A DNA stretch of 64,000 bases from Apoderus coryli (taxonomy: Eukaryota; Arthropoda; Insecta; Coleoptera; Attelabidae): positions 10,044,001 to 10,108,000 of the forward strand of contig OU452204.1 in NCBI GenBank assembly GCA_911728435.2. The letters run 5' to 3'. Under the pieces are notes generated by a model. The model did not search any database, was not told the DNA's origin, and saw only the letters and a list, made by a program, of their open reading frames with translations. The position numbers and the translations under genes are program-made. Shown piece after piece: positions 34,065-46,017 of this stretch (position 1 is the first letter of the stretch; the number at the start of each line of letters is the position of its first letter).

Positions 34065-35890
34065 CAGTGGCGTGTTATCGCAGAAGCCTAAAAAGCCCAG
34101 TCTTCGGGCGCAAGGTTTTAGGGGGCGCAACATTCTGGAGTAGAGGTAGAACGTGGAGAATGTAAGTTCAAAAAATAAAATAAAAATAATCACTGCGCGA
34201 TCCTCTCGTGTCTTCGGTCCCATTGGCCGATCGGCCGTACAATAAAGGAATTGGGGTGAGGGATAAATTAAATTGCTATGTTTGATTCGTTTTTGGCTGA
34301 TCACATTGGCAGATTCGGAAATTCTGGCAATGGCACACCTTCGTATCTATCGCATACAATTGTGGACGAACTTCTTCTCCAGGTGGGATCTCAAGTACAA
34401 GTAAAAATTGGTGAATAATTAAAGGCTGCCAAATATTATACCATTATTATCGATTCAACGCCAGATATCAGACATGTGGATCAGACTCACATTGATTGTT
34501 CGTTACGTCTGCCATAATGGAGTGCCTGTTGAACGTTTTCTAACCTTCATTTCTAACACCGGTCACAAGTCTGAACAGTTAACAGGCATAATTTTGGATC
34601 AATTAAAAACTTTCGACATAAATATAATGGACTGTCGCGGTCAAAGTTATGACAATGCCGCTAATATGTCTGGAGCATATTCCATCGCATGCGTGGCTCA
34701 TTCTCTAAATCTTGTCGGAACTGCAGCAGCTGTCTTTTGCGTGGACTCCATCACCTATTTTGGAACAGTACAAAAGCTGTATAATTTTTTCTCCATTTCG
34801 ACGCACCGATGGAACATTTTAATGTCCAAGCTAAGTCCAAAACTTTCTGTTAAGAGTTTGTCTATCACTCGATGGAGTGCGCGTGCGGATGTATTGTATG
34901 TATCCTATTCCGAAATTGTAGAAGCCCTTCATATAATACTCGAATACGCAAATGAAAAGCCCTACACAAGATTAGAAGAATGAAACACTGCGTTATCTTG
35001 AAACTGCTTTTATGACATGTTTTTGGAGTAAAGTACTGGAACGATTCAACGCGACAAATAAAAAACTTCAGGCTGTGAATGTAGATCTGCCACTGTAATT
35101 TTATTATATGATTCATTATAGTCTTTCGTTAACCTGTTGAGGGATAGTTTCGATGCCTTCGAATCTGATGCAGTTAACTTGTGCAAACATGAAAATTAGA
35201 AGGCGAGATCCTTCAAATAAAAGATCTTGGTCTCTCATCGAATGGACTGCTGGACTTGCTAAAAGAAGAAGAACATTGATGATGTTTTTCCCAATTTAAC
35301 AATTTTGTTAAGAATTTTCGCTTGTATAAGGCGGTTACCAACTGTACAGGAGAAAGTCATTTTCGGTACTACGATCTGCAGTAGGTTTTGACCCTAACCT
35401 ACTGCAGATCGACCTTATCCCACAATAAATTGAATGCTTTGGCAATAATGTGCATCGAGAGTAATCTTCTAAGCGATATTAGCTTTGATGGGTCTGTGAT
35501 ATTGTAGATGATTTTGCTCAAGCCAAAGCTCTTGCTTTGGCTTGAACAAAAATCTTTTCATATTTTATTTTTGTTATTTATAAGGATTAATACCTTAACC
35601 TCAGTATATCTTACCTGCTTATATATCATACGAGTAGATAAAGGATATATACTTTTATTTTTGTATTAGTTCAGTAGTTTAGTCATCGAATATTCTATTA
35701 TTTTAACTGTGGTCTAGTATCAAGTTTGTTCGTTGTCATTATCAATTGGTTTTTGTTTTACATAAAAGTTAGAAAGGAATAGATATCTATTAAAATAGTA
35801 CAGTTAAAAAATATGGTTTTCTTTCCACATAAAATAGGGGCACAACATTTTAAAGGGGTTCGGGCGGTAATCTGTGTTAATACGCCATTG
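34065..35890 (+). mobile_element. hAT element (ZMYM-type), 1826 bp
   Basis: The ends are CAGTGGCGTG on the left and TACGCCATTG on the right, flanked by an exact 8-bp duplication ACTGCAGG (34057-34064 and 35891-35898). The insertion splits a retrotransposon relic cleanly. The interior encodes a decayed transposase. Two perfect hairpins lie in its 3' half (35372-35411, and about 35518-35545). Confidence 0.9.
34258..35560 (+). pseudogene. hAT transposase relic, ZMYM1-like / DUF4371 type
   Basis: An N-terminal piece (FDSFLADHIGRFGNSGNGTP, from about 34275) is followed by a stop and then TIIIDSTPDIS, which contains the first catalytic aspartate. After a frame change, 169 codons open from 34474 (QSYDNAANMSGAYSIACVAH, which lacks the usual segment between the Y-D-N-A and C-A-A-H boxes, so it is internally deleted). 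Then come TYFGTVQKLYNFFSISTHRW and LSITRWSARADVLYVSYSEI. Downstream frames give VLERFNATNKKLQAV and a terminal piece ending near DIVDDFAQ. The family is the one whose host-domesticated relatives are vertebrate ZMYM-type proteins. Several frameshifts and the internal deletion make it inactive. Confidence 0.85.
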
Positions 35891-35898
35891 ACTGCAGG

Positions 35899-36310
35899 GG
35901 TTTCGTTAATACCATGCGAGTGACGTAGATGGAAATACAGCACGAGTAAGGCCGCATATAACCAGAAGCTATCAAATGCATGAGTGCTTCTGGTGCGGAA
36001 TGACAAGCCCTACATTCAATCATAGGGATCTCAATGCACATAATGCAAATTCGGAATGCTAAAGTGTTTAGTACCTCATCCTGATAGGCAATAATCAAAC
36101 CCTGTCTGTGAATTTGTCACGCCAAATCTTAAAAAAGGAGAAGGTCAGCGGCTTCGAACCCATGTCTTCAATGGTCTTATAGAAGACACAGTGAAGGAGC
36201 TTCTCTTTCTGCAGATTAGAAAGCCTGAAGAACATTGCCTCCTTTATCCGAGCCTTTCGGTTTGTACGATCCAGTTCAGTGATTGAAATAATCTGAACTA
36301 ATAGATCAGA
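35899..36310 (-). pseudogene. RLE-type non-LTR retrotransposon, RT C-terminus and zinc knuckle
   Basis: The upstream half of the relic split by the hAT element. On the minus strand it reads QDEVLNTLAFRICIMCIEIP and then CRACHSAPEALMHLIASGYM, the C-x-x-C-H zinc-knuckle region of R2-like retrotransposons, although the final cysteine is not readable. A second frame continues SFWLYAALLVLYFHLRHSHG before the hAT insertion point, after which the endonuclease resumes at 34056. The continuity across the insertion supports the assignment. Confidence 0.65.
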
Positions 36311-37772
36311 ATCTTCGATTTTAAAATTTAATTAGACTATATTTACATTTGCTAATATTCTTAGGTGTAAACTCAATTCATTGATAACTTGAAAGAAAAA
36401 TGATATGGTTTTTGTTCAATACCGGTTAATTTTTAAAAATGACAACACGTGCTCGTTACAATAGTCACCGTTGTTTTTAACTAAACTTGTCATTGTCACC
36501 CTTGTTAATTTAAACTTAATTAGTCCAATTACTATTTTCTAAAAGCGAGTTAAACTGAAATGCTTTAACGCCGTTTGTAGCTATAATACAAAGCTTTATG
36601 TCTCAGATAACGAATGAAGCTCCCTAAACGTTCACCCATTGTAAAAGCGAATTTCTTTTAAATACGCTGTGGAGACTTTTGTTTTAATGTTTTTTTTCTT
36701 TATTTCTCCACTAAACTAATTGCAGTTATATTCCGTTGTATAGGTATACGCGTGTTCCGGTTGTAGGTATATTAGTTCAGATCGTGCTCACGACTGCATG
36801 GCTCAATCCCCTAACCGTGTACCTAGTAGAGTAAAAACATTTGAGAGTAAAACTAGTAGTAATTAATGTTTGTAGTAACTGATGTTTAAAGCTTTTTAAT
36901 AAGTACTAATAATAGACACGAGAAGAAAGTTTTCGAGTTAACAATAATTATAAAAAAAAAATTAATTAAGCAGAAAGTCACCAAATGGATGCTCAATTTC
37001 AGGAATCCTTTAGCAGTCCAAATAATATTTCAATCTGCATATTGCTAATGTTGGATAATTAATTACACTGGCTTAGCTACTCTAGACTTGTACTGCAAGG
37101 TTGCAAGTCCTGATTGAATTCATGCGCGAATTTGCGTTGACCGGATGTTTTTTCAACCTTTAAAAATTTAGTTTAATAACGTCAGTTAAAGAAATATCCT
37201 ATACAAGTTTTTGATTCCTGTTTTCAAACTAGAGATAGTTAATGATTAATATTGGCGAGCCTGTGGAATTCATTTTTCTAAGATTTACCACAGTATATTT
37301 AAAATAGACAGTAAAACCACTACGAAATCTACCCGAAATATTGTCTATCGGTTGCCACTCTCTTCTGGAAGCAGTTGGTAGACGCGCTTGGTTCTGATTT
37401 ATACCGGTTGTATTGCAGCATGCACAATAGTATTATTATACCAGTTGTACTTTGTTGTATGAGATTAAATCGTTTTTACTACTGAAATAAATAATAATAA
37501 GCATGATTAATTTTTGTTTTCCGCTATTAACATTAAATTGTCCAATGAAATATAAAATTAGATATACGTTGCATATTTAACTTTGTTTAAACTTACACAA
37601 GAGAATATTATAAAATTAAATATTTACAAAATAACTTTGTGATTGTGATGTGATAGGCTCTAGTCGTACGTTTTCGTTGTAGTGTTTATTAAATAGTGTA
37701 TATTGGAATTAATTTTAAAACGTTTTTTAATTTGTTATTTGATTAGTTAAAGCATAGAGAAACAATTTTAAT
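36311..37772. other. Ccn intron, no gene recognised
   Basis: AT-rich intronic sequence. I see no exon, no transposase remnant and no clear repeat ends before the THAP relic. Confidence 0.45.
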
Positions 37773-38173
37773 ATGCCAGTGCTGTGTTGTGTGGACAATT
37801 GCACAGCAAGGTCAGCATCAGGAAGATCTTTTTTTCGATTTCCCAAAGAAGAAGAGAGGTAAAAAATATTTTATAAATTATTTATAGCCAATGTGTATGT
37901 TGCGATAGTAGATTTTTGTGTTTTGTAGGCAAGTGATATTGTCTTGTATTAATTTATGCGCACACAATTAACGTTTCTTCCAAGATCATTTATTTATCAA
38001 TGTTCCAGGTGTCATGTTTGGAAACAAGCCCTAGGATTTATCAATACACATTATTATGCAAACGCAGGATTACAATACGTTAAGTATTTGTGATTCCCAT
38101 TTTCAAGAGGAAATCATAGTAAAAAATAATTACATGCCTTATCTTCTTCATAACGCATTTCCTTTATTGAAAC
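37773..38173 (+). pseudogene. THAP-domain gene or transposase relic, two exons
   Basis: Exon 1 (37773-37858) starts at ATG and reads MPVLCCVDNCTARSASGRSF then FRFPKEEE, the start of a THAP zinc finger (C-x-x-x-x-C ... F-x-x-F-P), and ends at AGAG|GTAAAA in phase 2. Exon 2 (38009-38173) begins after TGTTCCAG and continues in frame as RCHVWKQALGFINTHYYANA, giving the THAP tryptophan. It then hits a stop unless the frame is shifted, after which it reads LSICDSHFQEEIIVKNNYMP, with the final C-x-x-H of the C2CH finger. The domain is therefore complete apart from one frameshift. A possible third exon (38805-38850) meets a stop. THAP fingers occur in host factors and at the N-terminus of P-element transposases; which one this was cannot be decided here. 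It lies inside the Ccn intron on the opposite strand. Confidence 0.7.
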
Positions 38174-40495
38174 GTACGTGATAAGATTTTTTAATTTTAT
38201 AAAAAAATTATTGAATATTCATATTGGATTTTTAATGTAACATTGAAATGAAGATTTATTAGTATTTGATACAGGTAAATAGCGAAACAAGTATAACAAT
38301 TTAAAAAGCTGAACTAAAGTTAAAATATTCCAATAACGATCTGCAGTTTATTACATTTATATACCTACTTCCAGAAATTTCAAATGTGTTCATATTATAC
38401 TTTAAAATTTGCCAATCGCGACCTAAAGATGCAAATCAAATCAAGAAATTCTCATAATAAAGTGGTAAAACCTCATGTAAAATTAAGAATTTTGCAAAAT
38501 CTTTAAAAAAATATGTGACATTAATAATACAATTTCAGATCTTGAAAATAAATAACAAGGAACAGATCTAATAGATTTTACCATTGAAGATAGTCCATAT
38601 TATTTATACAATTTTTTCCAAAGCAATATGTGTTCAAGCGTTCTACTAATTGTGTTTTATTAACTATTTGCCTGATCGTACGAATAGAAAATTTAAAGTC
38701 TCGCCCATTCATATTCCATCAGCTGTCTTCAAAACTCACATCAAGGCCCTCGAATATTTAATATTTGATATGTTATAGCTAAATCTGTGTTAAACATTTT
38801 TCAGATGCCGAAATTTGTGAGTATGAATCATGATTACATAAAGCACATGGGTAAGTTAATATGTACTTAAATATACAGTAAATGAAATATATTATGCAAC
38901 AAAATAAAACAATAAACGGCCTTATAAGAACATGAAACAACTTAGACGATAATTGTTTTGATGAGAATATCTTTTCACCACCACCTGATCAATCAATCAA
39001 TCATGAACCAGGTCAAAGAAGAAATTATTATTTACAGCTAGAACGTTTTTGTTTAATAAAAAAAAATTCTACGCCAGGAAAACAGGTATAGATCTCAATC
39101 ATCTGTAAAAGTGACGTTTTATTTGATGCTTCCGTTGGACTTTATGCTCTACATTTATACCCAATAATAATATTAGTATGTTTTATTGATTTTTGAATAG
39201 AAATTGTTTTTTCGGAAAAAATATTCAATTGGATAAGCTCTGTCTCAATTGACTCCAGTGATGCATTAAAAATGTCGCCGTAATGCGTTTTTTCTCAGCA
39301 CAAAGACTTCATTGGCTTTCTTTGTTCCATTTACATTATGAAAGTTCATCAATTAGGTACCTTTCTAAACATTTTATTAACATATGAATTTTTCAACCTA
39401 CAAGAAAAGAAACTGATTAAAAATCAGTAGTTTTCGAATGCCTTCCGTTTTTTAAGAATATACAGGATTGATTTAATTGATATATAAAAATTATCACGTC
39501 TACTAATTACACTCATCGACCAGTGAATTAACGACAGTTGTAAGGTGTTAAATTTATTTGGAACTACTTTTATACTATTCAAACATAAAACTTGCAACTA
39601 AGCTGATAAGTAAGCAATAGTAAGTTTAAGAGTAGGGATATTAGCACCCAAAAATAATGACCTCTCTCAAAATATAACATGAGGTATAGGTACCCTGCTA
39701 AATTTAGTTTTAATTAACAAATTAAAAAAAAAAAGAAAATATTCAACATGGTATTATTAATTTCCACATATTGTCAGTTCATTCCAAAATTTCGGCACGA
39801 GTAGTACACACATATTACGTGATATTTTTATTGGCATACCGTTTCAAATTTATTTCAACTTTAACCTCTTACAATAATTCGTGGAAATTCATGTTGAAAA
39901 ACAAGAAAACAAAGAGAACAAAAAGGGGTAGCTACTTAAATCATAAAGTCCTAACGATGAATTATGGCAGCGTTATAAATCTCAGGTCGTTTTAGCGTTT
40001 TTATATATAAAAACGCAACGAAAGGGGCAAAATACGAACTAACAACAAAACCATAGCACATCGTATTGTGCCTTTTGTTTTTTTCTATGGAGGGTGTACG
40101 TTTACGCTTCTATAAATAGAAACATTTTCTTTTGTTTTCACCTCTTTTCTATTCTGAATACTTACTTAGCTGCATCAGGATATCCTGCGTGCGAGAGAAC
40201 TTTTAATTTGGATTGAAAATAAATGAGTAATTGGAGCTTCAGGCAAATTAACCACATGCATTCGTTGATAAACATAAACTGGGATTAACGTTTCCGTGTT
40301 TTGAAAAATTATTTTGCAATACAGTTGTTTTCGGATGTTGAATGAAATGAATTTTTATTTCAGAGTATGAATTAATGTTATATAACAATTCGCATAATAA
40401 CTGTTATCTACTGCCTGCCATTCTAAGATTGTATTTTAAGTTTTAAACTAGTGTTTAAACTTTCTTTCAATGATATTAATGCGCTTGCTGTGAAT
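38174..40495. other. Ccn intron, no further gene recognised
   Basis: Apart from the possible third THAP exon at 38805-38850, I see no supported feature. A 74-codon plus-strand open frame at 39771-39995 has no domain. A poly-A stretch is at 39723-39735. Confidence 0.45.
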
Positions 40496-40531
40496 AGCAC
40501 CGAACATATATCTCGTTATATGTTCGGTGCT
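40496..40531. repeat. Perfect hairpin, 15-bp arms
   Basis: AGCACCGAACATATA, a 6-nt loop, then the exact reverse complement. A second short palindrome (TTTTCAGTC/GACTGAAAA) follows about 10 bp downstream. Confidence 0.8.
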
Positions 40532-40934
40532 GAGTTGTTTATTTTCAGTCTGGACTGAAAATTATGGAAATTTTTTCGTGATTAGTGGTTGTAAATCAGG
40601 ATACCTACATGTCTTTAACCTTTCTACATATTCCTTCTATAATTTTGTTACAATGCGTTAATTTCAATTATTTTAACGACTATTTCCCTCGTCTTAATCT
40701 CCACCAATCACAAACGCGCAATGTTGAATCATAAATGGTTTCTAGATGGAAAAACTGTATGACAGCACCTGTCAGCAGTTTTTTTTGAGTTTACCCGCAG
40801 CAAAACTCGACAGCTGTAGTCACCAAAAATTATAATACCTTTGATAACAAGTAAATATGTTCTCCTAAAACACCAGAAAACGACGCTATAATAGGTAGTA
40901 TGTTTTGTAAGCTATGTGTATGCGGAATATTCTC

Positions 40935-42110
40935 TTCTGTTTATTCTGTTTATTTATTTATTTAACAATTCGGGGTACACACAGATCAAAGATCCAAAAC
41001 AGTACCCACAGTATAATATACATGTTCAGTGGGTTAATCAATAGAACTTAAAAAAAAACAAATCATACAAATACAATAGTTAGTTAATCATGTTTCTTGC
41101 AAATATCTTAAATGTATATTTAGACATAGTGAGAAAATCGAAATCCACAATCAATGAATTAAAAGTCTTTAACATCCTACAGATAGGAGAATTTTGTCCA
41201 TCATTAGTTCGTCAAAATGGAATAACAAATAATTCATTATTCCCCAATGTTCTAAGTGGCTCGTTAAAAATAATGTGTTCTAAAATAGAATCTGACTGTA
41301 GTAAGCCTTTTAAAATCTTAAATATAAATAATAAATCAGAGGGTTGCGTTCTCTTTTGCAATGATATTATTGAATATCTTCGCATAATAGGATTGTAGTT
41401 CACGGGAAAACTCAGTATGATGTCGGACTTATATGCCATGTATTTCAAAAACTTATGTTGTATACTACTATGATGCAAAACTCAGCTTTCCGTAAACGAG
41501 AGAATAATATAAAGATAGCAATGTTCTAGGATTCTTGAAATCTCTGGAATTTCTAATAATAAACCCCAAAGTTCTGTTACAGCTAGTTATAAGTGCGTCA
41601 ATATGTTGCTTAAACATCATTTTATTATCCATGATTACGCCCAAATCTCTCACTTCTGCGACCTTAACCAACGAATGGTTTCCAATAGTGTAGTCCCAAT
41701 CATGGATATTGTTATTTCTAGTAAATGATATGGCAACGCACTTTAGCAAATTCCAAAATAAACTGCGTTGAGCACAATACTCAACCAACCTATCCAAATC
41801 ATCCTGCAATAGCTTGCTATCATTAAGATTAGACACAGTTTTATATAATTTTAGGTCGTTTGCATAAAGTTTAAATTGGGAATTTTTGAAGCATGTTGTG
41901 TTTATGTCACTGATATATATATATAATAAAAAACAGAGGACCCAGATGACTACGCTGGGGAACACCAGATGGTACATTAAAAGCTTCAGATTCAAAATTG
42001 TATAAAGAAACAACTTGTTTTCTTCTAGTGATATATGACCATATCCATCTTAGCAAGCCAGCCGTAACACCGATCTCAGCAAGACGATCCATCCATTATG
42101 TTACTCATAA
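40935..42110 (-). pseudogene. Jockey-like non-LTR retrotransposon relic
   Basis: The minus strand carries the C-terminal half of an RT in two frames. From 42092: MDRLAEIGVTAGLLRWIWSY, then VPSGVPQRSHLGPLFFIIYI (RT palm; family form G-V-P-Q-G-S-x-L-G-P). After a frame change: FKLYANDLKLYKTVSNLND, the catalytic F/Y-A-D-D box with the second D changed to N or shifted. Then come EVRDLGVIMDNKMMFKQHID and, in a third frame (41212-41478), HKFLKYMAYKSDI and the DLLFIFKILKGLL tail. The 3' end is at about 40935-40960, where the minus strand runs into repeated AAATAAATAAATAA. The 5' part, including the endonuclease, is missing. It is an inactive 5'-truncated copy in the Ccn intron. Confidence 0.85.
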
Positions 42111-42418
42111 AATAGACTTGTCAAATATCATTTGGGCATCTAATATTTCTTGTGAAAAAGTCGAAAACACACAATGCAAAGTAATATATTTTTTTAGGAA
42201 AATGCATTCATGCTTCTTGTTAAAATATTACTTAGCAACGTGTTTTTTCGTTTTTTTTCGGAAAATTTGATGCCCTTATGATATTACTTGAGAAAATTTA
42301 ATTAATAACAACAACTGTTTTACTAGTTATACAGTAAATGTCAAATTATTATAATTATTGATATTAAATAAATTAAGCATTTTAGTCAATATTTTTCCCG
42401 AATTAATTATCTGCTTAC

Positions 42419-42615
42419 CCTTAAGTGGTGATGTTTTCTGTGATTAACCATCTGTGCCGTATCCAAACATCTTCGAGTTTGACATAACCGCATCTCAGTA
42501 TCAGGCAGACAACGAGCGTTAATATTTGATTTTCGTGACGATAATCCGGAACCGCAATCACTGCTGCATGATGTCCATCTCGAAAATTCCGGTTGACATG
42601 ACGGCGGCTGTTCTG
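42419..42615 (-). CDS. Ccn: CCN-family protein, TSP1 exon
   Basis: Acceptor ATTTTAG and donor AGG|GTAAGC bound 197 nt, entering in phase 1 and leaving in phase 0, in agreement with neighbours at 51618-51747 and 32944-33118. The product reads AEQPPSCQPEFSRWTSCSSD then CGSGLSSRKSNINARCLPDT and E-M-R-L-C-Q-T-R-R-C. This is the thrombospondin type-1 repeat in its CCN form: W-x-x-C-S-x-x-C-G-x-G-x-S-x-R-x-x-N-x-N-x-x-C ... R-L-C-x-x-R-x-C, all present. A histidine-rich linker (HRKHHHLR) follows, in place of the usual short hinge before the cystine knot. An alternative acceptor 3 nt further in (TAGCAG) would remove one residue. Confidence 0.93.
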
Positions 42616-44092
42616 CTAAAATTAAGTCGACAATGGATGATTTTTTCAAAAAGATATGAACTTAGCTTTTTTTTATCAATATCCCTTAACCTATCAGCGT
42701 AAAAATTCCTAAATATTTATTAAGCTATATACCCAGGGTAGACTACTTTTCTTATTTTTTGAAATTGTATACAACACGCAAATAGATCTAGGGAAATATA
42801 TATGAAAGATTCATTTAAATGCAATAAAATATTACATAGGATATTCCATAAAAAATATATGATTGATATGCCACAACTTTTAAAGCACTCTATATTATAT
42901 TTTAAAATGTGTGTTTAATGAAATGTAACAGAAATGGAAAAATACAGTGTATCCAAGATTAAGAGCACATGGATCTCGGAAACCGTAAGAAATACAGTCT
43001 ATAAATAAGAAGAAACTTGCACATTTTGGTGCTAAATAATTCAACATCTTCAAAATATAATTTGAATATCGTCATATTGTAGAAGGAAAAATATGGGTCA
43101 ATGAAAGTATAATTTATTCCAAAAAGACTCTTACAATAAACTGGGCAACCAGTTTTGCAAAAATTCGTTGCTTTGACGAAAACTGCATAACCAGTTAGCA
43201 GTTTTTAGATCTTGACGCGACATTTTGTCGAGTACCAAACTTTTTTTTATAATAGATATCTTTTGCGGATTCCGCAATTATAGAGGTTAACAATACTTCT
43301 CAAATGATGTTAAATTTTGTTATTAATCTCCACACCAGCCAGTAAAATAGTAAATAAAGCAGCAAAGAACTGGTATTTTATTTTTTAGATAAAATGATGT
43401 AACGATCAAGTTCTGAAGATTGTTACCATTTTAGAGAACACAGTTCTTGCATTTTCAATTCGAAAAAGCAAGTGAATGATTTGATAAAACCAAATAATTT
43501 ACATTTACATCTTAGACGTTTACCTTTGTGAGGCCTAGCGGCCGTGTTTGGTCTAGAAATCTGACTTTAGAAATATCCAAGAAGTAATTGTAGTCTCTTG
43601 AGATATTAGGCGATACTCTTATATATCTTGTTCTTAACACTCCTAAATATTCCACTAGTATTGGTGAAGGTTAAGAAGAAATTTTACAAGACGACATGAC
43701 CACCCTACAAGCCGAAAAACTTATATTTCTCAGTCAACCGTTCCATGTCTCTTTTACAATCATTTATGTGAGTTATTGATTAACGATTTTTTTTGCGGGT
43801 TTACATATCTTTAAGGATATGAGTCTGAATACAAAATACAGGTTTGATTTACTCCTCATAATGTATATTTATTATTATTCAGGCTTGTTTAATGAAACAA
43901 GACTTTAACTCGAGAGTTTTTTTGTCACTGTATACTTTCACCAGGCGGCCTTTCCCTACGTCGATTCACGACTCATGTGTGGTGATCGGTCCGTGTGTAC
44001 CAGTCAGACTCTCAATTTGCCGTACTGTATCCTCACATGGATATACATCTACTGTTTATTAGTACTGTCCCATCACGCTCAATGATGATGTA
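42616..44092. other. Ccn intron, no gene recognised
   Basis: AT-rich. It includes TACAGTGTATCCAAGATTAAG near 42944, related to repeat starts at 61970 and 62580. A GC-richer patch (43935-44015) has weak similarity to about 16210-16270. No exon or transposase was recognised. Confidence 0.45.
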
Positions 44093-46015
44093 GAGGGTGG
44101 TCCAAATTGGACACTTTTGATAGGGAACACCGATTTCTAGAGGAGTTAAAAGAAAACTAACCTACATGTCACTAATTCGATTTTCAAGCGAAATCCAATG
44201 CCGAAAACCGTACCCAGATATCTTGAACCGTGTAAAAGATACAGTGTGGTTTTGACTTTTGTGCATGTTTAACCTACCCCTGTAACTTATTTATTTATGA
44301 TTATTTTTTGTATCTGTGAAAACATTCACAAAGCACTTTTTTGAGGAATCCAATGGTGTCTCTAGTTTTTTTTAAAGACTGGTGTTGAAACTATGACATA
44401 AACTTGTAATTTTTCTTATGGACTACCCTGTATATTTTTGCACATTCGTTTTAGAAATTAAATTACCTTTCCAAATATATATAATACTTGTCACTTATCT
44501 TTTGAAACTTTTGTTTTATTAATGTTTTCAAATAATAATAAACAATATAATAAATTAATTTAATCAATTTAATAAAAAATAACAAGAACAAAGAGTATAT
44601 CATTTAATAAAGCAAAAAGATTTATTACAACAAAAGCTACTTCGCTTCTGGACATGATTAACAGCCTTGATTAATTCTACCGGAGATAACATTCAAAAGC
44701 ATATCGCCCTGCTGGTTCCAACGCATCTCGAGAATCAGCATTCTGCTTATATGTGAGGTCTGTTATTCTTCCCCAAAGGTAAAAATCCAGAGGCGTTAAA
44801 TCGAGGGACCTTGCCGGCCAATGATCAGGGCCCCGGTTGCCAAGCTAATTGTCCCCAAATTGTTGGTTTAAAAATGTACAAATAATGTTAGATGCGTTTT
44901 TGAAAATTTGGCGTGACATGCTGCAAAAACATAGCGAAGTAACTTTAGCAACCAACAGTCGCTGTCAAACCATTAGTATTTTATCATTCAAATCCAAGCT
45001 TTGAACTGAAACAAGATTTTCCTGTATTTTAAATATGTATGAGAACTACGAAAAATATGACATGTTAAAGTATTATTGGGAATCACATGAAGATGCTCAG
45101 GCCGCCAGCAATCTTTACTTTGACCGCTACACTGAAATAATACAACCCTTTCGGGATTTGATTTCCCATTTGAAGATTATAAGGACATTTTTAAACCATC
45201 AATTTGGGGACAATTGACTTGGCAACCAGGGCCCTGATCATTGGCCGGCAAGGTCCCCGGATCTAACGCCTCTGGATTTTTACCTTTGGGGAAGAATAAG
45301 AGACCACACATATAAGCGAAATGCTGATTATGGAGATGCGATATACTTTTGAATTTATATCTGCGGTAGAATTAATCAATGCTGTTAATCATGTCCAGAA
45401 GCGAAGTCAAATATGCTTTAATTTAAATGGTATTTAATTTGAACACCTGTTGTAGTAAATCTTTTTGCTTTATTAAATGATATACTCTGTGTACTTGTTA
45501 TTTTTTATTAAATTGATTAAATTAATTTATTATATTGTTTTTTTTGATAAAGATAAATTTTCAAAGACGCATCTAACATTATTTGAAAACATTGAAAAGT
45601 TTCAAAAGATAAGTGGCAAGTTTTATATATATTTGGAAAGGTAATTTAATTTCTAAAACGAATGTGCAAAAATATATAGGGTAGTCCATAAAAAATTACA
45701 AGTTTATGCCATAGTTTCAGCACCAGTCTTTAAAAAAAAAATAGAGACACCACTAGATTCTTCTTAAAAAAGTGCCTAGCGAATGTTTTCACAGAAACAA
45801 AAAATAATCATAAATAAATAAGTTACAGGGGTAGGTTAAAAATGCACAAAAGTCAAAACCACCCTGTATCTTTTAAACGGTTCAAGATATCGAGGTGTGG
45901 TTTTCGGCATTTCATTTCGTTTGTAAATCGAGCTCGTGACATGTAGGTTATTTTTCGTCTAATTCCTCTAGAAATTGGTGTTTCCTATCAAAATTGTCCA
46001 ATTTGGACCACCCTG
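44093..46015. mobile_element. Long inverted-repeat mariner/Tc1-like element, 1923 bp
   Basis: The ends are GAGGGTGGTCCAAATTGGAC on the left and its inverted match (CAGGGTGGTCC...) on the right, flanked by TA (44091-44092 and 46016-46017). The arms are about 790-830 bp (44093-44877 and 45185-46015) with a 307-bp spacer. Each arm includes a copy of the transposase 3' coding end, so the element is built as C-terminus, N-terminus, C-terminus, with the first part inverted. This is the same plan as the element at 6265-8247, although the sequences differ. It lies in the Ccn intron. Confidence 0.85.
45035..45400 (+). pseudogene. Transposase relic: HTH N-terminus fused to DDE C-terminus
   Basis: An ATG at 45035 opens 60 codons: MYENYEKYDMLKYYWESHED, AQAASNLYFDRYTEIIQPFR. 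This is the DUF4817-like helix-turn-helix start of the transposase. The sequence then jumps to NHQFGDN, where the frame stops, and continues in another frame as GNQGPDHWPARSPDLTPLDF and Y-L-W-G-R-I. This is the segment with the last catalytic aspartate (S-P-D-L-x-P-x-D-F) of the DDE core. The middle of the protein is deleted. A second, inverted copy of the C-terminal segment lies at about 44640-44840 on the minus strand, where it reads the same GPDHWPARSP stretch. Confidence 0.75.
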
Positions 46016-46017
46016 TA

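Noticed and set aside
36154..36162. TTCGAACCC as a tRNA T-loop
   Set aside because: It lies in a retrotransposon coding relic, with no acceptor stem or anticodon arm at the right spacing.
43935..44015. Similarity of a GC-richer patch to about 16210-16270 as a shared element
   Set aside because: Only short boxes agree (TTCACCAG, GGCC, GATCGG) with many gaps; I cannot rule out chance.
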